NCBI GenBank assembly: GCA_028714895.1
Contig: JAQTLM010000018.1
Location: 1-42,109 of the forward strand
DNA length: 42,109 nt
Origin: Gallionella sp.
Lineage (GTDB): Bacteria; Pseudomonadota; Gammaproteobacteria; Burkholderiales; Gallionellaceae
Reading direction: 5' to 3'
Position numbers and translations under genes: made by a program. Positions within the stretch are counted from its first letter, which is position 1, and the number at the start of each line of letters is the position of its first letter. Shown here piece after piece: positions 1 to 9,953 of the stretch. The notes beneath the pieces are model-generated. The model saw only the letters and a program-made list of their open reading frames with translations. It was not told the DNA's origin and did no database searches.

Positions 1-2
1 TC

Positions 3-395
3 AAGGTTAAAAACGGCTACGCCCGCAATTTTTTGATCCCGCAAGGCAAGGCCAAGCGCGCGACCGCAGCCAACATGGCTGAATTCGAAGTGCGCCGCAC
101 CGAGATCGAAGCCATTGATAAAGCCAAGCTGGCCGATGCGCAAGCGCGCGGCGAAAAACTGGCCGGTTTGACGGTACAGATCGTGCAAAAGGCCGGAGTG
201 GATGGCAAGCTGTTCGGCTCCGTCACCAATGCCGACATCGCGGCGGCAATGGCGGCACAGGGCTTTGAAGTGGAAAAGGCGCAAGTGCGTATGCCGGAAG
301 GCCATCTCAAGCAAATCGGCGATCATCGCGTCAGCATCGCGCTGCATACCGATGTGGTTGTGGACATCACTGTTTCGGTGCTCGGCGAACAGTAA
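3..395 (+). CDS. rplI: 50S ribosomal protein L9, 5' end cut by window edge
   Basis: Large-subunit protein L9, which binds 23S rRNA at the base of the L1 stalk. The visible part starts inside the N-terminal rRNA-binding domain: the frame opens with [17 protein letters not shown], the conserved glycine/lysine-rich segment of L9, and then continues through the long connecting helix (about residues 20-60 of this fragment) into the C-terminal domain, ending in [11 protein letters not shown]. Roughly the first 20 residues lie before the window. The ATG-less frame reads from base 3 without interruption to TAA at 393-395. dnaB follows 119 bp downstream, which is the usual rpsF-(priB)-rpsR-rplI-dnaB order. 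A hairpin terminator lies between the two, so dnaB probably has at least partly separate transcription. Confidence 0.96.
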   Translation, partial: KVKNGYARNFLIPQGKAKRATAANMAEFEVRRTEIEAIDKAKLADAQARGEKLAGLTVQIVQKAGVDGKLFGSVTNADIAAAMAAQGFEVEKAQVRMPEGHLKQIGDHRVSIALHTDVVVDITVSVLGEQ

Positions 396-421
396 ATCGC
401 CGCTGCATCAAGGCAATACAA

Positions 422-447
422 AAAGGACTGGCAACAGTCCTTTTTTG
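422..447 (+). terminator. Rho-independent terminator after rplI
   Basis: An 8 bp stem (AAAGGACT at 422-429 pairing with AGTCCTTT at 436-443) is followed by a run of T. It sits 27 bp after the rplI stop and before dnaB. Confidence 0.8.
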
Positions 448-514
448 TTTCCAAAATTTCAATTGTGGCGAGTAAAATGCCTGTCGCACAACAGTAGTCA
501 ATCGGTTCAATCAA

Positions 515-1897
515 ATGCAAAATTTTTCCAGGCCGGACGCGCAACTCGAACAGATCAAATTGCCGCCCCATTCGGTAGAGGCCGAGCAATCGGTGCTGGG
601 CGGTTTGCTGCTTGAGGCGAGTGCGCTGGACAAGATTGCCGACCTGATGACCGATGACGATTTTTATCGTCACGAGCATCGCCTGATTTACCGCCAAATC
701 GTGCGCCTGAGCGAAATGTCCAAGCCGGTGGACGTGATTACCGTGGCGGAGGCACTGGAGATTGCCGGTGAATTGGACAAGGTGGGCGGCTTGCCTTACT
801 TGGGCAGCCTGGCGCAAAACGTACCATCCGCCGCCAATATCCGCCGCTACGGCGAAATCGTGCGCGAACGTTCCATCATGCGCAAACTGGCGGAAGTCGG
901 CACCGATATTGCCAGCAGTGCCTACAACCCGACCGGACGCGATGCCGCGCAGTTGCTGGATGAGGCAGAGAGCAAAGTATTCGAGATTGCAGAGGCGGGT
1001 TCGAAAGGCAAGCAGGGATTCATAGCCATGCCGCCGCTGCTGACCCAGGTGGTAGAGCGCATCGAGACGCTGTATGCGCGCGACAATCAAAATGATGTGA
1101 CCGGCACAGCCACCGGCTTCACCGATTTGGACCGCATGACCTCCGGTTTGCAGGCCGGAGACCTGATCATTGTGGCGGGCCGTCCGAGCATGGGCAAGAC
1201 CGCATTCTCCATCAATATTGCCGAAAACGTCGCATTGGACAGCAAACTGCCGGTAGCGATTTTCAGTATGGAAATGGGCGCCTCACAATTGGCGATGCGT
1301 ATGCTCGGCTCGGTGGGTAAACTCAACCAGCATGATTTGCGCACCGGACGTTTGCAGGATGACGATTGGGGACGATTGACCCATGCCCTCGGCAAGCTCA
1401 ATGACGCACCGATCCATATCGACGAAAGTGCCGCGCTGTCTGCCCTTGAAGTGCGTGCCCGGGCGCGCCGCCTGCATCGTCAACATGGCGGGCTGGGCCT
1501 GATCGTATTGGACTATATACAACTGATGAGTTCCAACGCAGGCAAAGCCAGCGAAAATCGCGCCACGGAAATTTCTGAAATTTCCCGCTCCCTGAAGTCG
1601 CTGGCAAAGGAATTGCAAGTGCCGGTGGTTGCGCTGTCGCAGTTGAATCGCAGCTTGGAGCAACGCCCCAACAAACGTCCGGTGATGTCGGATTTGCGCG
1701 AATCTGGCGCGATCGAACAGGATGCCGACCTGATCCTGTTCATCTACCGCGACGAAGTCTATAACAGCGATTCCCCCGACAAAGGCAAGGCCGAAATCAT
1801 TGTCGGCAAACAGCGTAACGGCCCGATCGGCAAAGTCGAACTGGCGTTTCGCGGCGAATACACGCGCTTCGATAACCTGGCTTCCAGCGGCTATTAG
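515..1897 (+). CDS. dnaB: Replicative DNA helicase DnaB
   Basis: Hexameric 5'-3' helicase that unwinds DNA at the replication fork and interacts with primase DnaG. The 460-residue length is normal for the family. The N-terminal DnaB_N helical domain covers about residues 14-120 (PPHSVEAEQSVLGGLLL is characteristic). The RecA-like ATPase domain follows with Walker A GRPSMGKT at residues 222-229, a Walker B region around LIVLDYIQLM, and the late motif ESGAIEQDAD. No intein or insertion is seen. The ATG at 515 has no strong Shine-Dalgarno sequence but gives the family's usual N-terminus. The gene stands between the rplI terminator and tRNA-Val. Confidence 0.98.
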   Translation: MQNFSRPDAQLEQIKLPPHSVEAEQSVLGGLLLEASALDKIADLMTDDDFYRHEHRLIYRQIVRLSEMSKPVDVITVAEALEIAGELDKVGGLPYLGSLAQNVPSAANIRRYGEIVRERSIMRKLAEVGTDIASSAYNPTGRDAAQLLDEAESKVFEIAEAGSKGKQGFIAMPPLLTQVVERIETLYARDNQNDVTGTATGFTDLDRMTSGLQAGDLIIVAGRPSMGKTAFSINIAENVALDSKLPVAIFSMEMGASQLAMRMLGSVGKLNQHDLRTGRLQDDDWGRLTHALGKLNDAPIHIDESAALSALEVRARARRLHRQHGGLGLIVLDYIQLMSSNAGKASENRATEISEISRSLKSLAKELQVPVVALSQLNRSLEQRPNKRPVMSDLRESGAIEQDADLILFIYRDEVYNSDSPDKGKAEIIVGKQRNGPIGKVELAFRGEYTRFDNLASSGY

Positions 1898-1915
1898 TCT
1901 GCACGCGATTTTTGT

Positions 1916-1944
1916 TTGAAGCGCATTAAGCTTTCGGATACAAT
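1916..1944 (+). promoter_or_regulatory. Sigma-70 promoter for tRNA-Val
   Basis: TTGAAG (1916-1921), a 17 bp spacer, then TACAAT (1939-1944), ending 12 bp before the mature tRNA 5' end. The spacing is optimal and it starts directly after dnaB. Confidence 0.7.
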
Positions 1945-1956
1945 GCGCGTCGTTTT

Positions 1957-2033
1957 AGGCGCGTAGCTCAGCTGGTTAGAGCACTTGGTCGACATCCAAG
2001 GGGTCGTTGGTTCGAGTCCAATCGTGCCTACCA
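1957..2033 (+). tRNA. tRNA-Val (anticodon GAC)
   Basis: 77 nt cloverleaf. The acceptor stem AGGCGCG (1957-1963) pairs with CGTGCCT (2023-2029) with one G-U pair. The D-arm contains AGCTCAGCTGGTTAGAGC. The anticodon stem CTTGG/CCAAG encloses loop TCGACAT with anticodon GAC. The T-arm contains GGTTCGAGTCC. Discriminator A and a genome-encoded CCA end at 2033. Confidence 0.97.
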
Positions 2034-2041
2034 ACATTTTG

Positions 2042-2070
2042 AGTGCGGCATTGCCGCACTTTTTATTTTT
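2042..2070 (+). terminator. Terminator after tRNA-Val
   Basis: An 8 bp perfect stem (AGTGCGGC at 2042-2049, GCCGCACT at 2053-2060) with a 3 nt loop is followed by a T-rich tract. It lies in the thrS leader, so it may also lower read-through into thrS. Confidence 0.75.
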
Positions 2071-2081
2071 GGAATAGCAAT

Positions 2082-3986
2082 ATGCCAGTCATTACTTTGC
2101 CGGACGGTTCGCAGCGCAGTTTTGCGCAAGCTGTCACCGTCGCCGACGTTGCACTCAGCATCGGCGCTGGTTTGGCGCGTGCGGCGTTGGCGGGCAAGGT
2201 AGACGGCAAGCTGGTGGATACCTCGCATTTGATGGCGCAGGATGCCGCCTTGGCGATCATCACCGACAAGGATTCGGATGGCGTGGAGATCATCCGCCAT
2301 TCGGCCGCGCACTTGCTGGCGCATGCGGTTAAGGAGTTGTTTCCCGATGCGCAGGTGACTATCGGGCCAGTCATCGAAAACGGCTTTTTTTACGATTTTT
2401 CCTACAAGCGCCCGTTCACGCCGGAAGACTTGGCGGCGATCGAGAAGCGCATGGGCGAGATCGCCAAACTGGATTTGCCGGTGGCGCGCCGCGTGCTGCC
2501 GCGCGACGAGGCGGTGGCCTACTTCAAGCATATCGGCGAAAACTACAAGGCCGAGATCATCGAGTCCATCCCGGCCGATCAGGATGTATCGCTATACAGC
2601 GAAGGCGAGTTCACCGACCTGTGCCGCGGCCCGCATGTGCCGTCCACCGGCAAACTGAAAGCCTTCAAGCTGATGAAGTTGGCCGGAGCCTACTGGCGCG
2701 GCGATTCGAAGAACGAGATGTTGCAGCGCATCTACGGCACGGCCTGGGCGAAGAAGGAAGAGCTGGATGCCTATCTGCATCAGCTCGAGGAAGCCGAGAA
2801 GCGCGATCACCGCAAGCTGGGCAAGCAACTGGAATTGTTCCACATGCAGGATTCGTCGCCCGGCATGGTGTTCTGGCACCCCAAGGGCTGGACGCTGTGG
2901 CAGGAAGTCGAGCAATACATGCGCCGCAAGTTCCGCGAGCACGACTATCAGGAAGTGCGCACCCCGACCATCATGGATCGAACCCTGTGGGAGAAATCCG
3001 GCCACTGGGAAAACTATCACGACAACATGTTCACCACCTGCTCGGAGAATCGCGATTACGCGGTGAAGCCGATGAACTGCCCGGGGCATGTGCAGATTTT
3101 CAATCACGGCCTGCACAGCTACCGCGATCTGCCGCTGCGTTTGGCAGAGTTCGGTTCCTGCCACCGCAACGAGACCTCCGGCTCGCTGCACGGCCTGATG
3201 CGGGTGCGCGGTTTCACCCAGGACGATGCGCATATTTTCTGCACCGAGAATCAGGTGCAGCCCGAGGTATCGAACTTCATCGTGATGCTGAACGAGGTGT
3301 ATCGCGATTTCGGCTTCAACGAAGTACTGGTCAAGCTGTCCACGCGCCCGGAAAAGCGCGTCGGTTCCGATGAGACCTGGGACAAGGCCGAAGCCGGTTT
3401 GGCATCGGCGTTGCAGCAAAACGGTCTGGCTTATGATATTCAACCCGGCGAAGGTGCGTTCTACGGCCCCAAGGTCGAATTTACGCTGAAGGATAGCCTC
3501 GGCCGCCTGTGGCAGTGCGGCACGATCCAGCTGGATTTTAACTTGCCGGTGCGGCTGGATGCCGAGTTCGTCGATGAGGACAACAGCCGCAAACCGCCGG
3601 TGATGCTGCATCGCGCCATTCTCGGTTCGATGGAACGCTTCATCGGCATCCTGATCGAGCACCATGCGGGTGCATTCCCGTTGTGGCTGGCGCCGATACA
3701 GGTGGCGCTGATGAACATCTCGCAGGCTCAGGAAGAATATGCGACTCAAGTGGCGCAGGCATTACGCGAAGCCGGGTTGCGTGTGAAATTGGATTTGCGT
3801 AATGAGAAGATTACCTATAAAATCCGCGAACATAGCCTGCAGAAATTGCCTTATCAGCTGATTATCGGCGACAAGGAAGTGGCTGGAGGTTTGGTGGCCG
3901 TGCGTACCCGTAGTGGTGAAGATCTCGGGCAGATGACGCTGGAAGCATTGCTTCAGCGTTTGCAAGCAGAAATCGATAACGGGTAG
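2082..3986 (+). CDS. thrS: Threonyl-tRNA synthetase
   Basis: Class II synthetase that charges tRNA-Thr. The 634 residues show the expected order: an N-terminal TGS domain (starting [14 protein letters not shown]), the second editing domain with [10 protein letters not shown] and the CRGPH box, then the catalytic core with the zinc-site segment [10 protein letters not shown] and motif 2 [17 protein letters not shown], and a C-terminal anticodon-binding domain ([10 protein letters not shown] onward). I chose ATG 2082, after GGAATAGCA, because it gives the canonical TGS N-terminus; an in-frame ATG at 2043 lies inside the upstream terminator and is unlikely. It is the first gene of the thrS-infC-rpmI-rplT-pheST-ihfA run. 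Confidence 0.98.
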   Translation: MPVITLPDGSQRSFAQAVTVADVALSIGAGLARAALAGKVDGKLVDTSHLMAQDAALAIITDKDSDGVEIIRHSAAHLLAHAVKELFPDAQVTIGPVIENGFFYDFSYKRPFTPEDLAAIEKRMGEIAKLDLPVARRVLPRDEAVAYFKHIGENYKAEIIESIPADQDVSLYSEGEFTDLCRGPHVPSTGKLKAFKLMKLAGAYWRGDSKNEMLQRIYGTAWAKKEELDAYLHQLEEAEKRDHRKLGKQLELFHMQDSSPGMVFWHPKGWTLWQEVEQYMRRKFREHDYQEVRTPTIMDRTLWEKSGHWENYHDNMFTTCSENRDYAVKPMNCPGHVQIFNHGLHSYRDLPLRLAEFGSCHRNETSGSLHGLMRVRGFTQDDAHIFCTENQVQPEVSNFIVMLNEVYRDFGFNEVLVKLSTRPEKRVGSDETWDKAEAGLASALQQNGLAYDIQPGEGAFYGPKVEFTLKDSLGRLWQCGTIQLDFNLPVRLDAEFVDEDNSRKPPVMLHRAILGSMERFIGILIEHHAGAFPLWLAPIQVALMNISQAQEEYATQVAQALREAGLRVKLDLRNEKITYKIREHSLQKLPYQLIIGDKEVAGGLVAVRTRSGEDLGQMTLEALLQRLQAEIDNG

Positions 3987-4014
3987 CACGGCTTGATATT
4001 GTCCAAGTGGAGAT

Positions 4015-4545
4015 ATTGCAATAGCACAAGATAAATCGCAGCGCATCAATGAGATGATTACCGCACCGCAAGTGCGACTCATTGGTGTAGAAAAAGAGCC
4101 CCTCGGGATTGTTGCCATCGCGGAAGCGTTGCGTTTGGCGGGTGAAGCAGAACTGGATTTGGTCGAGATCTCGCCGTTGGCGGATCCGCCCGTCTGCCGC
4201 ATCATGGACATCGGCAAATTCAAATATGCCGAAAGCAAGAAACAGCACGAGGCCAAACTCAAGCAGAAACAAGTCCAGATCAAGGAAATCAAGTTTCGCC
4301 CGGGTACGGATGAAGGCGACTACAACATCAAGTTGCGCAACCTGATCAAGTTTCTGGAAGACGGCAACAAGACCAAAATCACGCTGCGTTTTCGCGGCCG
4401 TGAAATGGCCCATCAGGAGATCGGCATGCGCTTGATCGAGCGCGTCAGAGGTGACTTGATAGAGCATGGCGTAGTCGAGCAGTTTCCCAAGATGGAAGGC
4501 CGGCAGATGGTGATGGTGTTGTCGCCCAAGGCAAGCAAGAAGTAA
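4015..4545 (+). CDS. infC: Translation initiation factor IF-3 (AUU start)
   Basis: Binds the 30S subunit, checks start-codon pairing and keeps the subunits apart. The reading frame extends upstream of the first ATG (4054) to an ATT at 4015, preceded by GTGGAG as ribosome-binding site. Using ATT gives the normal N-terminus (Met)[17 protein letters not shown] and a 176-residue protein, close to the family's usual 175-180. Starting at ATG 4054 would remove the conserved RIN segment. A rare AUU start is the known basis of IF-3 autoregulation in enterobacteria, where excess factor rejects its own start codon. Here the codon and RBS are seen and the autoregulation is inferred. It lies 28 bp after thrS. 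Confidence 0.93.
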   Translation: MAIAQDKSQRINEMITAPQVRLIGVEKEPLGIVAIAEALRLAGEAELDLVEISPLADPPVCRIMDIGKFKYAESKKQHEAKLKQKQVQIKEIKFRPGTDEGDYNIKLRNLIKFLEDGNKTKITLRFRGREMAHQEIGMRLIERVRGDLIEHGVVEQFPKMEGRQMVMVLSPKASKK

Positions 4546-4706
4546 ATCGAAGCTTTAAAATTGGTTTGAGCAGAAAATTCAAGTTGCTTTGGCAGAATGG
4601 GGATGGCCGAGGCGATGTAGCAAACAGTTCCCCGATAAAAAGTGGCGTATGGGTTATCAAGTTTTTCCACTGGAAAACACCTGCCGTCATAACTTAAGGA
4701 GCAATC

Positions 4707-4904
4707 ATGCCCAAGATGAAAACCAAAAGCGGAGCGGCCAAGCGCTTCAAGATCCGCGCCGGTGGCAGCGTCAAACGCTCACAAGCGTTCAAGCGCCATA
4801 TCCTGACCAAGAAGACCACCAAGAACAAACGTCAGTTGCGCGGTACGGCTGAAGTTCACGCAACCAATACAGCATCGGTTCGCGCCATGATGCCTTACGC
4901 ATAA
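4707..4904 (+). CDS. rpmI: 50S ribosomal protein L35
   Basis: A 65-residue, strongly basic small protein starting [15 protein letters not shown] and containing [18 protein letters not shown], both diagnostic of L35. ATG 4707 follows the clear Shine-Dalgarno AAGGAG. The 161 bp space after infC is the position where enterobacteria carry the L20-binding translational operator. I could not show such a structure here, but this is where one would sit. rplT follows after 10 bp. Confidence 0.97.
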   Translation: MPKMKTKSGAAKRFKIRAGGSVKRSQAFKRHILTKKTTKNKRQLRGTAEVHATNTASVRAMMPYA

Positions 4905-4914
4905 GGAGCAGACC

Positions 4915-5274
4915 ATGCCAAGAGTAAAACGTGGAGTAACAGCACGCGCCAGCCATAAAAGAGTATTAGCGCAGGCCAAGGGATATCGCGGTCGCCGCAA
5001 GAACGTCTACCGTATCGCCAAACAGGCGGTGATGAAAGCGGGACAATATTCTTACCGCGATCGCCGCCAGAAGAAGCGCCAGTTCCGCACCTTGTGGATC
5101 GCGCGTATCAATGCAGCCGCGCGTGAACAAGGCCTGACCTACAGCGTGTTCATGAATGGCCTGAAGAAAGCGGATATTCAGGTTGATCGCAAGGTATTGT
5201 CGGACATCGCGGTGTTCGACAAGGCAGCGTTTGCACAATTCGTGGTGCAAGCTAAAGCCAGCCTCGGCGTTTAA
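4915..5274 (+). CDS. rplT: 50S ribosomal protein L20
   Basis: 119-residue basic 23S rRNA-binding protein needed early in 50S assembly. [18 protein letters not shown] and the [15 protein letters not shown] segment identify it. The ATG at 4915 follows AAGGAG, 10 bp after rpmI. In enterobacteria L20 represses the rpmI-rplT mRNA. It is followed by a strong hairpin terminator before pheS. Confidence 0.98.
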   Translation: MPRVKRGVTARASHKRVLAQAKGYRGRRKNVYRIAKQAVMKAGQYSYRDRRQKKRQFRTLWIARINAAAREQGLTYSVFMNGLKKADIQVDRKVLSDIAVFDKAAFAQFVVQAKASLGV

Positions 5275-5291
5275 GCGCAAGCTTGAAAAAC

Positions 5292-5317
5292 AAAGGAGGC
5301 GATAAGCCTCCTTTTTT
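5292..5317 (+). terminator. Terminator or attenuator between rplT and pheS
   Basis: A 9 bp perfect stem (AAAGGAGGC at 5292-5300 and GCCTCCTTT at 5306-5314) with a GATAA loop, then T residues. It lies 37 bp before pheS. In enterobacteria this position is an attenuator preceded by a Phe-rich leader peptide (pheM). No such leader peptide is visible here, so a simple partial terminator is more likely. Confidence 0.75.
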
Positions 5318-5353
5318 GTTTGTGGCATTCCCTTTTGGGTGGTGGTGTTATAG

Positions 5354-6337
<984 letters not shown>

Positions 6338-6347
6338 TGACACAGCC

Positions 6348-8705
6348 ATGAAATTTTCCGAGAATTGGTTAAGAACCTGGGTAAACCCAGAGCTGTCCAG
6401 CGAGGCGTTGGCGCATGCGCTGACCATGGCCGGGCTGGAAGTCGAGGCGCTGGAGCCCGTTGCGCCCGCGTTCGATAGCGTGGTGGTCGCCGAAGTGCTG
6501 GAAGTGGTCAAGCATCCCAATGCGGATCGGTTGAATGTGTGCCAGGTGAACGTCGGCGAAACGCAGCCGCTGACCATCGTCTGCGGCGCGGCGAATGTCG
6601 CGGTCGGCGCGAAAGTGCCTTGCGCGCGCATCGGTGCGCTGCTGCCCGGTGACTTTGTCATCAAGCAGGCCAAGGTGCGCAACGTCGAGTCGTTCGGCAT
6701 GTTGTGCTCCGAAAAAGAACTGGGCTTGGCCGAAGAAAGCCAGGGCCTGTGGCTGTTGCCGGCCGATGCGCCGGTGGGCCAGACGCTGCGCGAATATCTG
6801 GAACTGGACGACAAGTTGTTCACGCTGAAGCTCACGCCAAATCGCAGCGATTGCTCCGGTATGGTTGGCGTGGCGCGTGAAGTCGCGGCGCTGACCGGCA
6901 GTCCGCTCAAGCCGCTGGAAATTCAGATCCAACCCGTTGCCTTGCCCGAACAATTGCCGGTGCATGTGGCTGATGCTCAGGCCTGCCCGCTGTATTGCGG
7001 CCGCCTGGTGCGCGGCGTGAATGCCGCAGCGCCTACGCCGGTCTGGATGTTGCGCCGCCTGGAGCGCAGCGGCTTGCGCAGTATCAGCGCGGTGGTGGAT
7101 ATCACCAACTACGTGATGCTGGAAATGGGCCAGCCGCTGCACGCCTTCGATGCGGCGCAACTGTCTGGCGGTATTACGGTGCGCCGTGCGCGCAACGGCG
7201 AAGAGCTGACTTTGCTCAACGAGCAGGCAGTGAAGCTGGACGATGCGATGCTGGTCATCGCCGACGATGCGCGCGTGCTGGCGCTGGCCGGCATCATGGG
7301 CGGGCAGGGCAGCGGCGTGGAAACCGCCACGCGTGATGTGTTCCTGGAGAGCGCGTTTTTCCATCCCGACGCGATCGCCGGCAAGGCGCGCCGTTTCGGC
7401 CTGGCAACCGATTCTTCGTTCCGCTTCGAGCGCGGCGTGGATTTTGCCGCAACACGCCAGGCACTGGAACGCGCCACACAACTGTTGCTGGAAATCTGCG
7501 GCGGCAGCGCCGGCGCAATCAGCGAAGTGCGCGGCGAAGTTCCGCAGCGTGCGGCGATCACCCTGCGCCGCTCGCGCGTCGCGCGGGTGCTCGGCATCGC
7601 GCTGGACAACACCCAAATTGCGACCCTGTTGAAGCGGCTGCAATTGGACTTCGTGGTTAATGACGACGATTTCAGCGTGATGCCGCCGAGCTTCCGTTTC
7701 GATCTGTCCATCGAGGCAGACCTGATCGAAGAGTTGGCGCGCCTGTATGGCTACGACAACATCCCCGCGCAAGCTCCGCAGGCCGCGCTGACCATGCTGC
7801 CGTACAGCGAGTCGCAGCGCCCGCTGGCGCGCATCCAACAGACTCTTGTTGCGCGCGATTATCAGGAAATCGTCAGCTACGCGTTTGTCGAAGAACAGGT
7901 CGAGCGCGATTTGTGCGGCAATGACAAGGCTGTCGCGCTGCAAAATCCGATCGCCAGCAATCTGTCGGTGATGCGCAGCAGTTTGATCGGCGGGCTGGTC
8001 GGTGCGTTGCGCTTCAATTTGAACCGCAAACAGGTGCGGGTGCGCTTGTTCGAAGCCGGTGCATGTTTTGCCAAAGTGAATGGCGAGTATGTGCAAAGCC
8101 AGCAGTTATCCGGTTTGGCATACGGCGCGACCCAGCCGGAACAATGGGGCGCTGCCGCCAAATCGGTCGATTTCTACGATGTGAAAGCGGATGTCGAAGC
8201 CTTGTTTGCACCGCAACTGTTGCGCTTTGTCGCGGCAACCCATCCAGCCTTGCATCCTGGGCGCTCCGCGCAGATTTATTGCGGCGCACAAGCGGTCGGC
8301 TGGATCGGGGAGCTGCACCCGCGCTGGCAGCAACAATACGACATGGCGCAGCCCGCCGTGTGGTTTGAAGTCGAACTCGGCGCATTGACCCGGGCGGCAG
8401 TGCCGCATATGAGCGAAATTGCCAAGTCACTGCCGGTGCGGCGCGATCTGGCGGTGTTGGTGGATGACGCGGTCGCCGCGCAAACCCTGCTGGACGCCAT
8501 GCAGCAGGTTGTCGCGACTTATGTGCAAGAAATTGCGCTGTTCGACGTGTATCGCGGCAAGGGTCTGGAGCAAGGCAAAAAAAGCCTTGCATTCCGTGTG
8601 TTATTACAAGATACTCAAAAAACATTAACAGATTCTGAAATTGAAACAAGCATTGCGTTGCTGGTGGACATGCTGCAACAGCACGGTGCGCAGTTGCGCA
8701 TGTAA
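6348..8705 (+). CDS. pheT: Phenylalanyl-tRNA synthetase, beta subunit
   Basis: 785-residue beta subunit carrying the editing and tRNA-binding domains. Domains seen in order: N-terminal MKFSENWLRTWVNP, the EMAP/OB-type tRNA-binding domain (about residues 40-150, with HPNADRLNVCQV), B3/B4 editing domains (around ISAVVDITNYVMLEMGQP), B5 (SRVARVLGI), the inactive synthetase-like core, and the C-terminal ferredoxin-fold anticodon-binding domain (LPVRRDLAVLVDD). Length is typical. It is followed by ihfA after 9 bp, a very common arrangement. Confidence 0.98.
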   Translation: MKFSENWLRTWVNPELSSEALAHALTMAGLEVEALEPVAPAFDSVVVAEVLEVVKHPNADRLNVCQVNVGETQPLTIVCGAANVAVGAKVPCARIGALLPGDFVIKQAKVRNVESFGMLCSEKELGLAEESQGLWLLPADAPVGQTLREYLELDDKLFTLKLTPNRSDCSGMVGVAREVAALTGSPLKPLEIQIQPVALPEQLPVHVADAQACPLYCGRLVRGVNAAAPTPVWMLRRLERSGLRSISAVVDITNYVMLEMGQPLHAFDAAQLSGGITVRRARNGEELTLLNEQAVKLDDAMLVIADDARVLALAGIMGGQGSGVETATRDVFLESAFFHPDAIAGKARRFGLATDSSFRFERGVDFAATRQALERATQLLLEICGGSAGAISEVRGEVPQRAAITLRRSRVARVLGIALDNTQIATLLKRLQLDFVVNDDDFSVMPPSFRFDLSIEADLIEELARLYGYDNIPAQAPQAALTMLPYSESQRPLARIQQTLVARDYQEIVSYAFVEEQVERDLCGNDKAVALQNPIASNLSVMRSSLIGGLVGALRFNLNRKQVRVRLFEAGACFAKVNGEYVQSQQLSGLAYGATQPEQWGAAAKSVDFYDVKADVEALFAPQLLRFVAATHPALHPGRSAQIYCGAQAVGWIGELHPRWQQQYDMAQPAVWFEVELGALTRAAVPHMSEIAKSLPVRRDLAVLVDDAVAAQTLLDAMQQVVATYVQEIALFDVYRGKGLEQGKKSLAFRVLLQDTQKTLTDSEIETSIALLVDMLQQHGAQLRM

Positions 8706-8714
8706 GGGAGAAAA

Positions 8715-9026
8715 ATGACAACAACATTAACCAAAGCCGAGCTGGCTGATCTGCTGTTCGAAAAAGTCGGCCTCAACAAACGCGAAGCCAAGGATATGGT
8801 GGAAGCGTTCTTCGAAGAAATCCGCGCGCAACTGGAGCAAGGCGAGAGCGTCAAGCTATCCGGCTTCGGCAATTTCCAATTGCGCGACAAACCGCAGCGC
8901 CCCGGACGCAATCCCAAAACCGGCGAGGAAATCCCAATCACGGCACGGCGCGTGGTGACGTTTCATCCCAGCCAAAAACTGAAAACCATGGTGGAAAAGT
9001 CCTATCATGGAAAACCACAAGCCTAA
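8715..9026 (+). CDS. ihfA: Integration host factor, alpha subunit
   Basis: 103-residue DNA-bending protein that pairs with IhfB and acts in recombination, replication and promoter architecture. [24 protein letters not shown] is the HU/IHF N-terminal helix region, and the beta-arm carries [19 protein letters not shown] with the conserved proline. ATG 8715 follows AAGGGAG, 9 bp after pheT. The last 20 bp overlap the next gene. IHF is also the usual host partner of tyrosine integrases such as the relative at 39.4 kb, although no direct link is shown. Confidence 0.97.
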   Translation: MTTTLTKAELADLLFEKVGLNKREAKDMVEAFFEEIRAQLEQGESVKLSGFGNFQLRDKPQRPGRNPKTGEEIPITARRVVTFHPSQKLKTMVEKSYHGKPQA

Positions 9027-9372
9027 TTCCGAGCTCCCGCCGATTCCCGCCAAACGCTATTTCACCATCGGTGAAGTCAGCGAATTGTGCGGGGTCAAGG
9101 CGCATGTGCTGCGCTATTGGGAACAGGAATTCACCCAGCTCAAACCGGTCAAGCGCAGCGGCAACCGCCGCTACTACCAGCATCATGAAGTGCTGCTGAT
9201 CCGGCGCATCCGCGAGTTGCTGTACGAACAGGGTTTCACCATCAGCGGCGCGCGCAATCGCCTGGGTAATTCCGGCGAGGCGGAAACCCATGCGGCCGTG
9301 CCTGCGACGGGAATGAATGTTGCCGCGTTGCGCCGCGAGATTCACGAAATCATTGTGCTGCTGGGCGCTTAA
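9007..9372 (+). CDS. MerR-family transcriptional regulator
   Basis: 121-residue protein with an N-terminal winged-helix MerR domain: [22 protein letters not shown] (helix-turn-helix), then [10 protein letters not shown] in the wing. The rest is a short helical tail without the cysteine or histidine metal ligands of CueR/ZntR types, so no inducer can be named. The ATG at 9007 overlaps the ihfA coding region by 20 bp, which implies coupled translation. A MerR-like gene directly after ihfA is usual in proteobacteria, where its role is not well established. Confidence 0.93.
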   Translation: MENHKPNSELPPIPAKRYFTIGEVSELCGVKAHVLRYWEQEFTQLKPVKRSGNRRYYQHHEVLLIRRIRELLYEQGFTISGARNRLGNSGEAETHAAVPATGMNVAALRREIHEIIVLLGA

Positions 9373-9378
9373 AAACGC

Positions 9379-9406
9379 TTCAAGATTCATACCGCTCTGC
9401 TATAAT
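9379..9406 (+). promoter_or_regulatory. Promoter for tRNA-Pro
   Basis: TTCAAG (9379-9384), 16 bp spacer, then a perfect TATAAT (9401-9406), 9 bp before the tRNA 5' end. Confidence 0.6.
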
Positions 9407-9414
9407 CCGCGCCC

Positions 9415-9492
<78 letters not shown>

Positions 9493-9511
9493 GTCAAATC
9501 AAATAATCAAG

Positions 9512-9536
9512 GCCAGCAGATATGCTGGCTTTTTTG
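9512..9536 (+). terminator. Terminator after tRNA-Pro
   Basis: A 7 bp stem (GCCAGCA at 9512-9518, TGCTGGC at 9523-9529), GATA loop, then seven T. Confidence 0.8.
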
Positions 9537-9676
9537 TTTTCCAGTCTCTGGTATCAGGGTTGATGGGGGTTTTATTTGCTCCACATTGAGTGCCGGCAAC
9601 CATCGAGTTAGAGAGACGGCATTTCGAGAGGCCGGAAAGTGTCCAGTGAAGCGGGGGCGATTCAAGTCGCCCCGAA

Positions 9677-9705
9677 TTGTCTTTTTCAAAAATCCTTACT
9701 ATAAT
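9677..9705 (+). promoter_or_regulatory. Sigma-70 promoter of the toxin-antitoxin pair
   Basis: TTGTCT (9677-9682), exactly 17 bp, then TATAAT (9700-9705), 30 bp before the antitoxin ATG. This is the best-looking promoter in the window. Confidence 0.75.
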
Positions 9706-9720
9706 CGTCTGCGTAAGGAT
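9692..9720 (+). promoter_or_regulatory. Likely antitoxin operator over the -10 box
   Basis: Perfect 8 bp inverted repeat ATCCTTAC (9692-9699) and GTAAGGAT (9713-9720), 13 bp apart, that encloses the -10 box and likely start point. Dimeric AbrB-fold antitoxins usually autorepress from such palindromes. The palindrome is seen directly; the binding is inferred. Confidence 0.6.
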
Positions 9721-9734
9721 TAAAGGAGATTGCA

Positions 9735-9953
9735 ATGCCAACCGATGCCACACTTACCAGCAAGGGCCAAACGACAATACCCAAGGAAATCCGGGATGGT
9801 CTTGGCATGAAATCCGGGGACCGGATTACATTCACGTTGATGCCCGATGCAACGGTCGTCATGCGCCTTAAAAACAAGAGCGTTACCGAACTGGCCGGCA
9901 CGCTGTACAAGAAGGGAAGAAAGCCTGTTCCTGTTGAACAGTTGTCGCGCTGA
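9735..9953 (+). CDS. vapB: AbrB/SpoVT-fold antitoxin (VapB type)
   Basis: 72-residue antitoxin. The N-terminal swapped-hairpin DNA-binding domain is clear: ATLTSKGQTTIPKEIRDGLG then GDRITFTL (residues 4-35). The C-terminal tail (about residues 45-72) would wrap the toxin. ATG 9735 follows AAAGGAG. Its stop overlaps the toxin start as TGATG, which couples translation. The encoded pair probably represses its own promoter through the inverted repeat upstream. The symbol is used for the family role, not for a specific named locus. Confidence 0.88.
   Translation: MPTDATLTSKGQTTIPKEIRDGLGMKSGDRITFTLMPDATVVMRLKNKSVTELAGTLYKKGRKPVPVEQLSR

Noticed and set aside
6369..8096. A 575-codon minus-strand frame opposite pheT
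   Set aside because: Codon-bias shadow; Gln/Arg/His-rich without motifs, while pheT is complete on the other strand.
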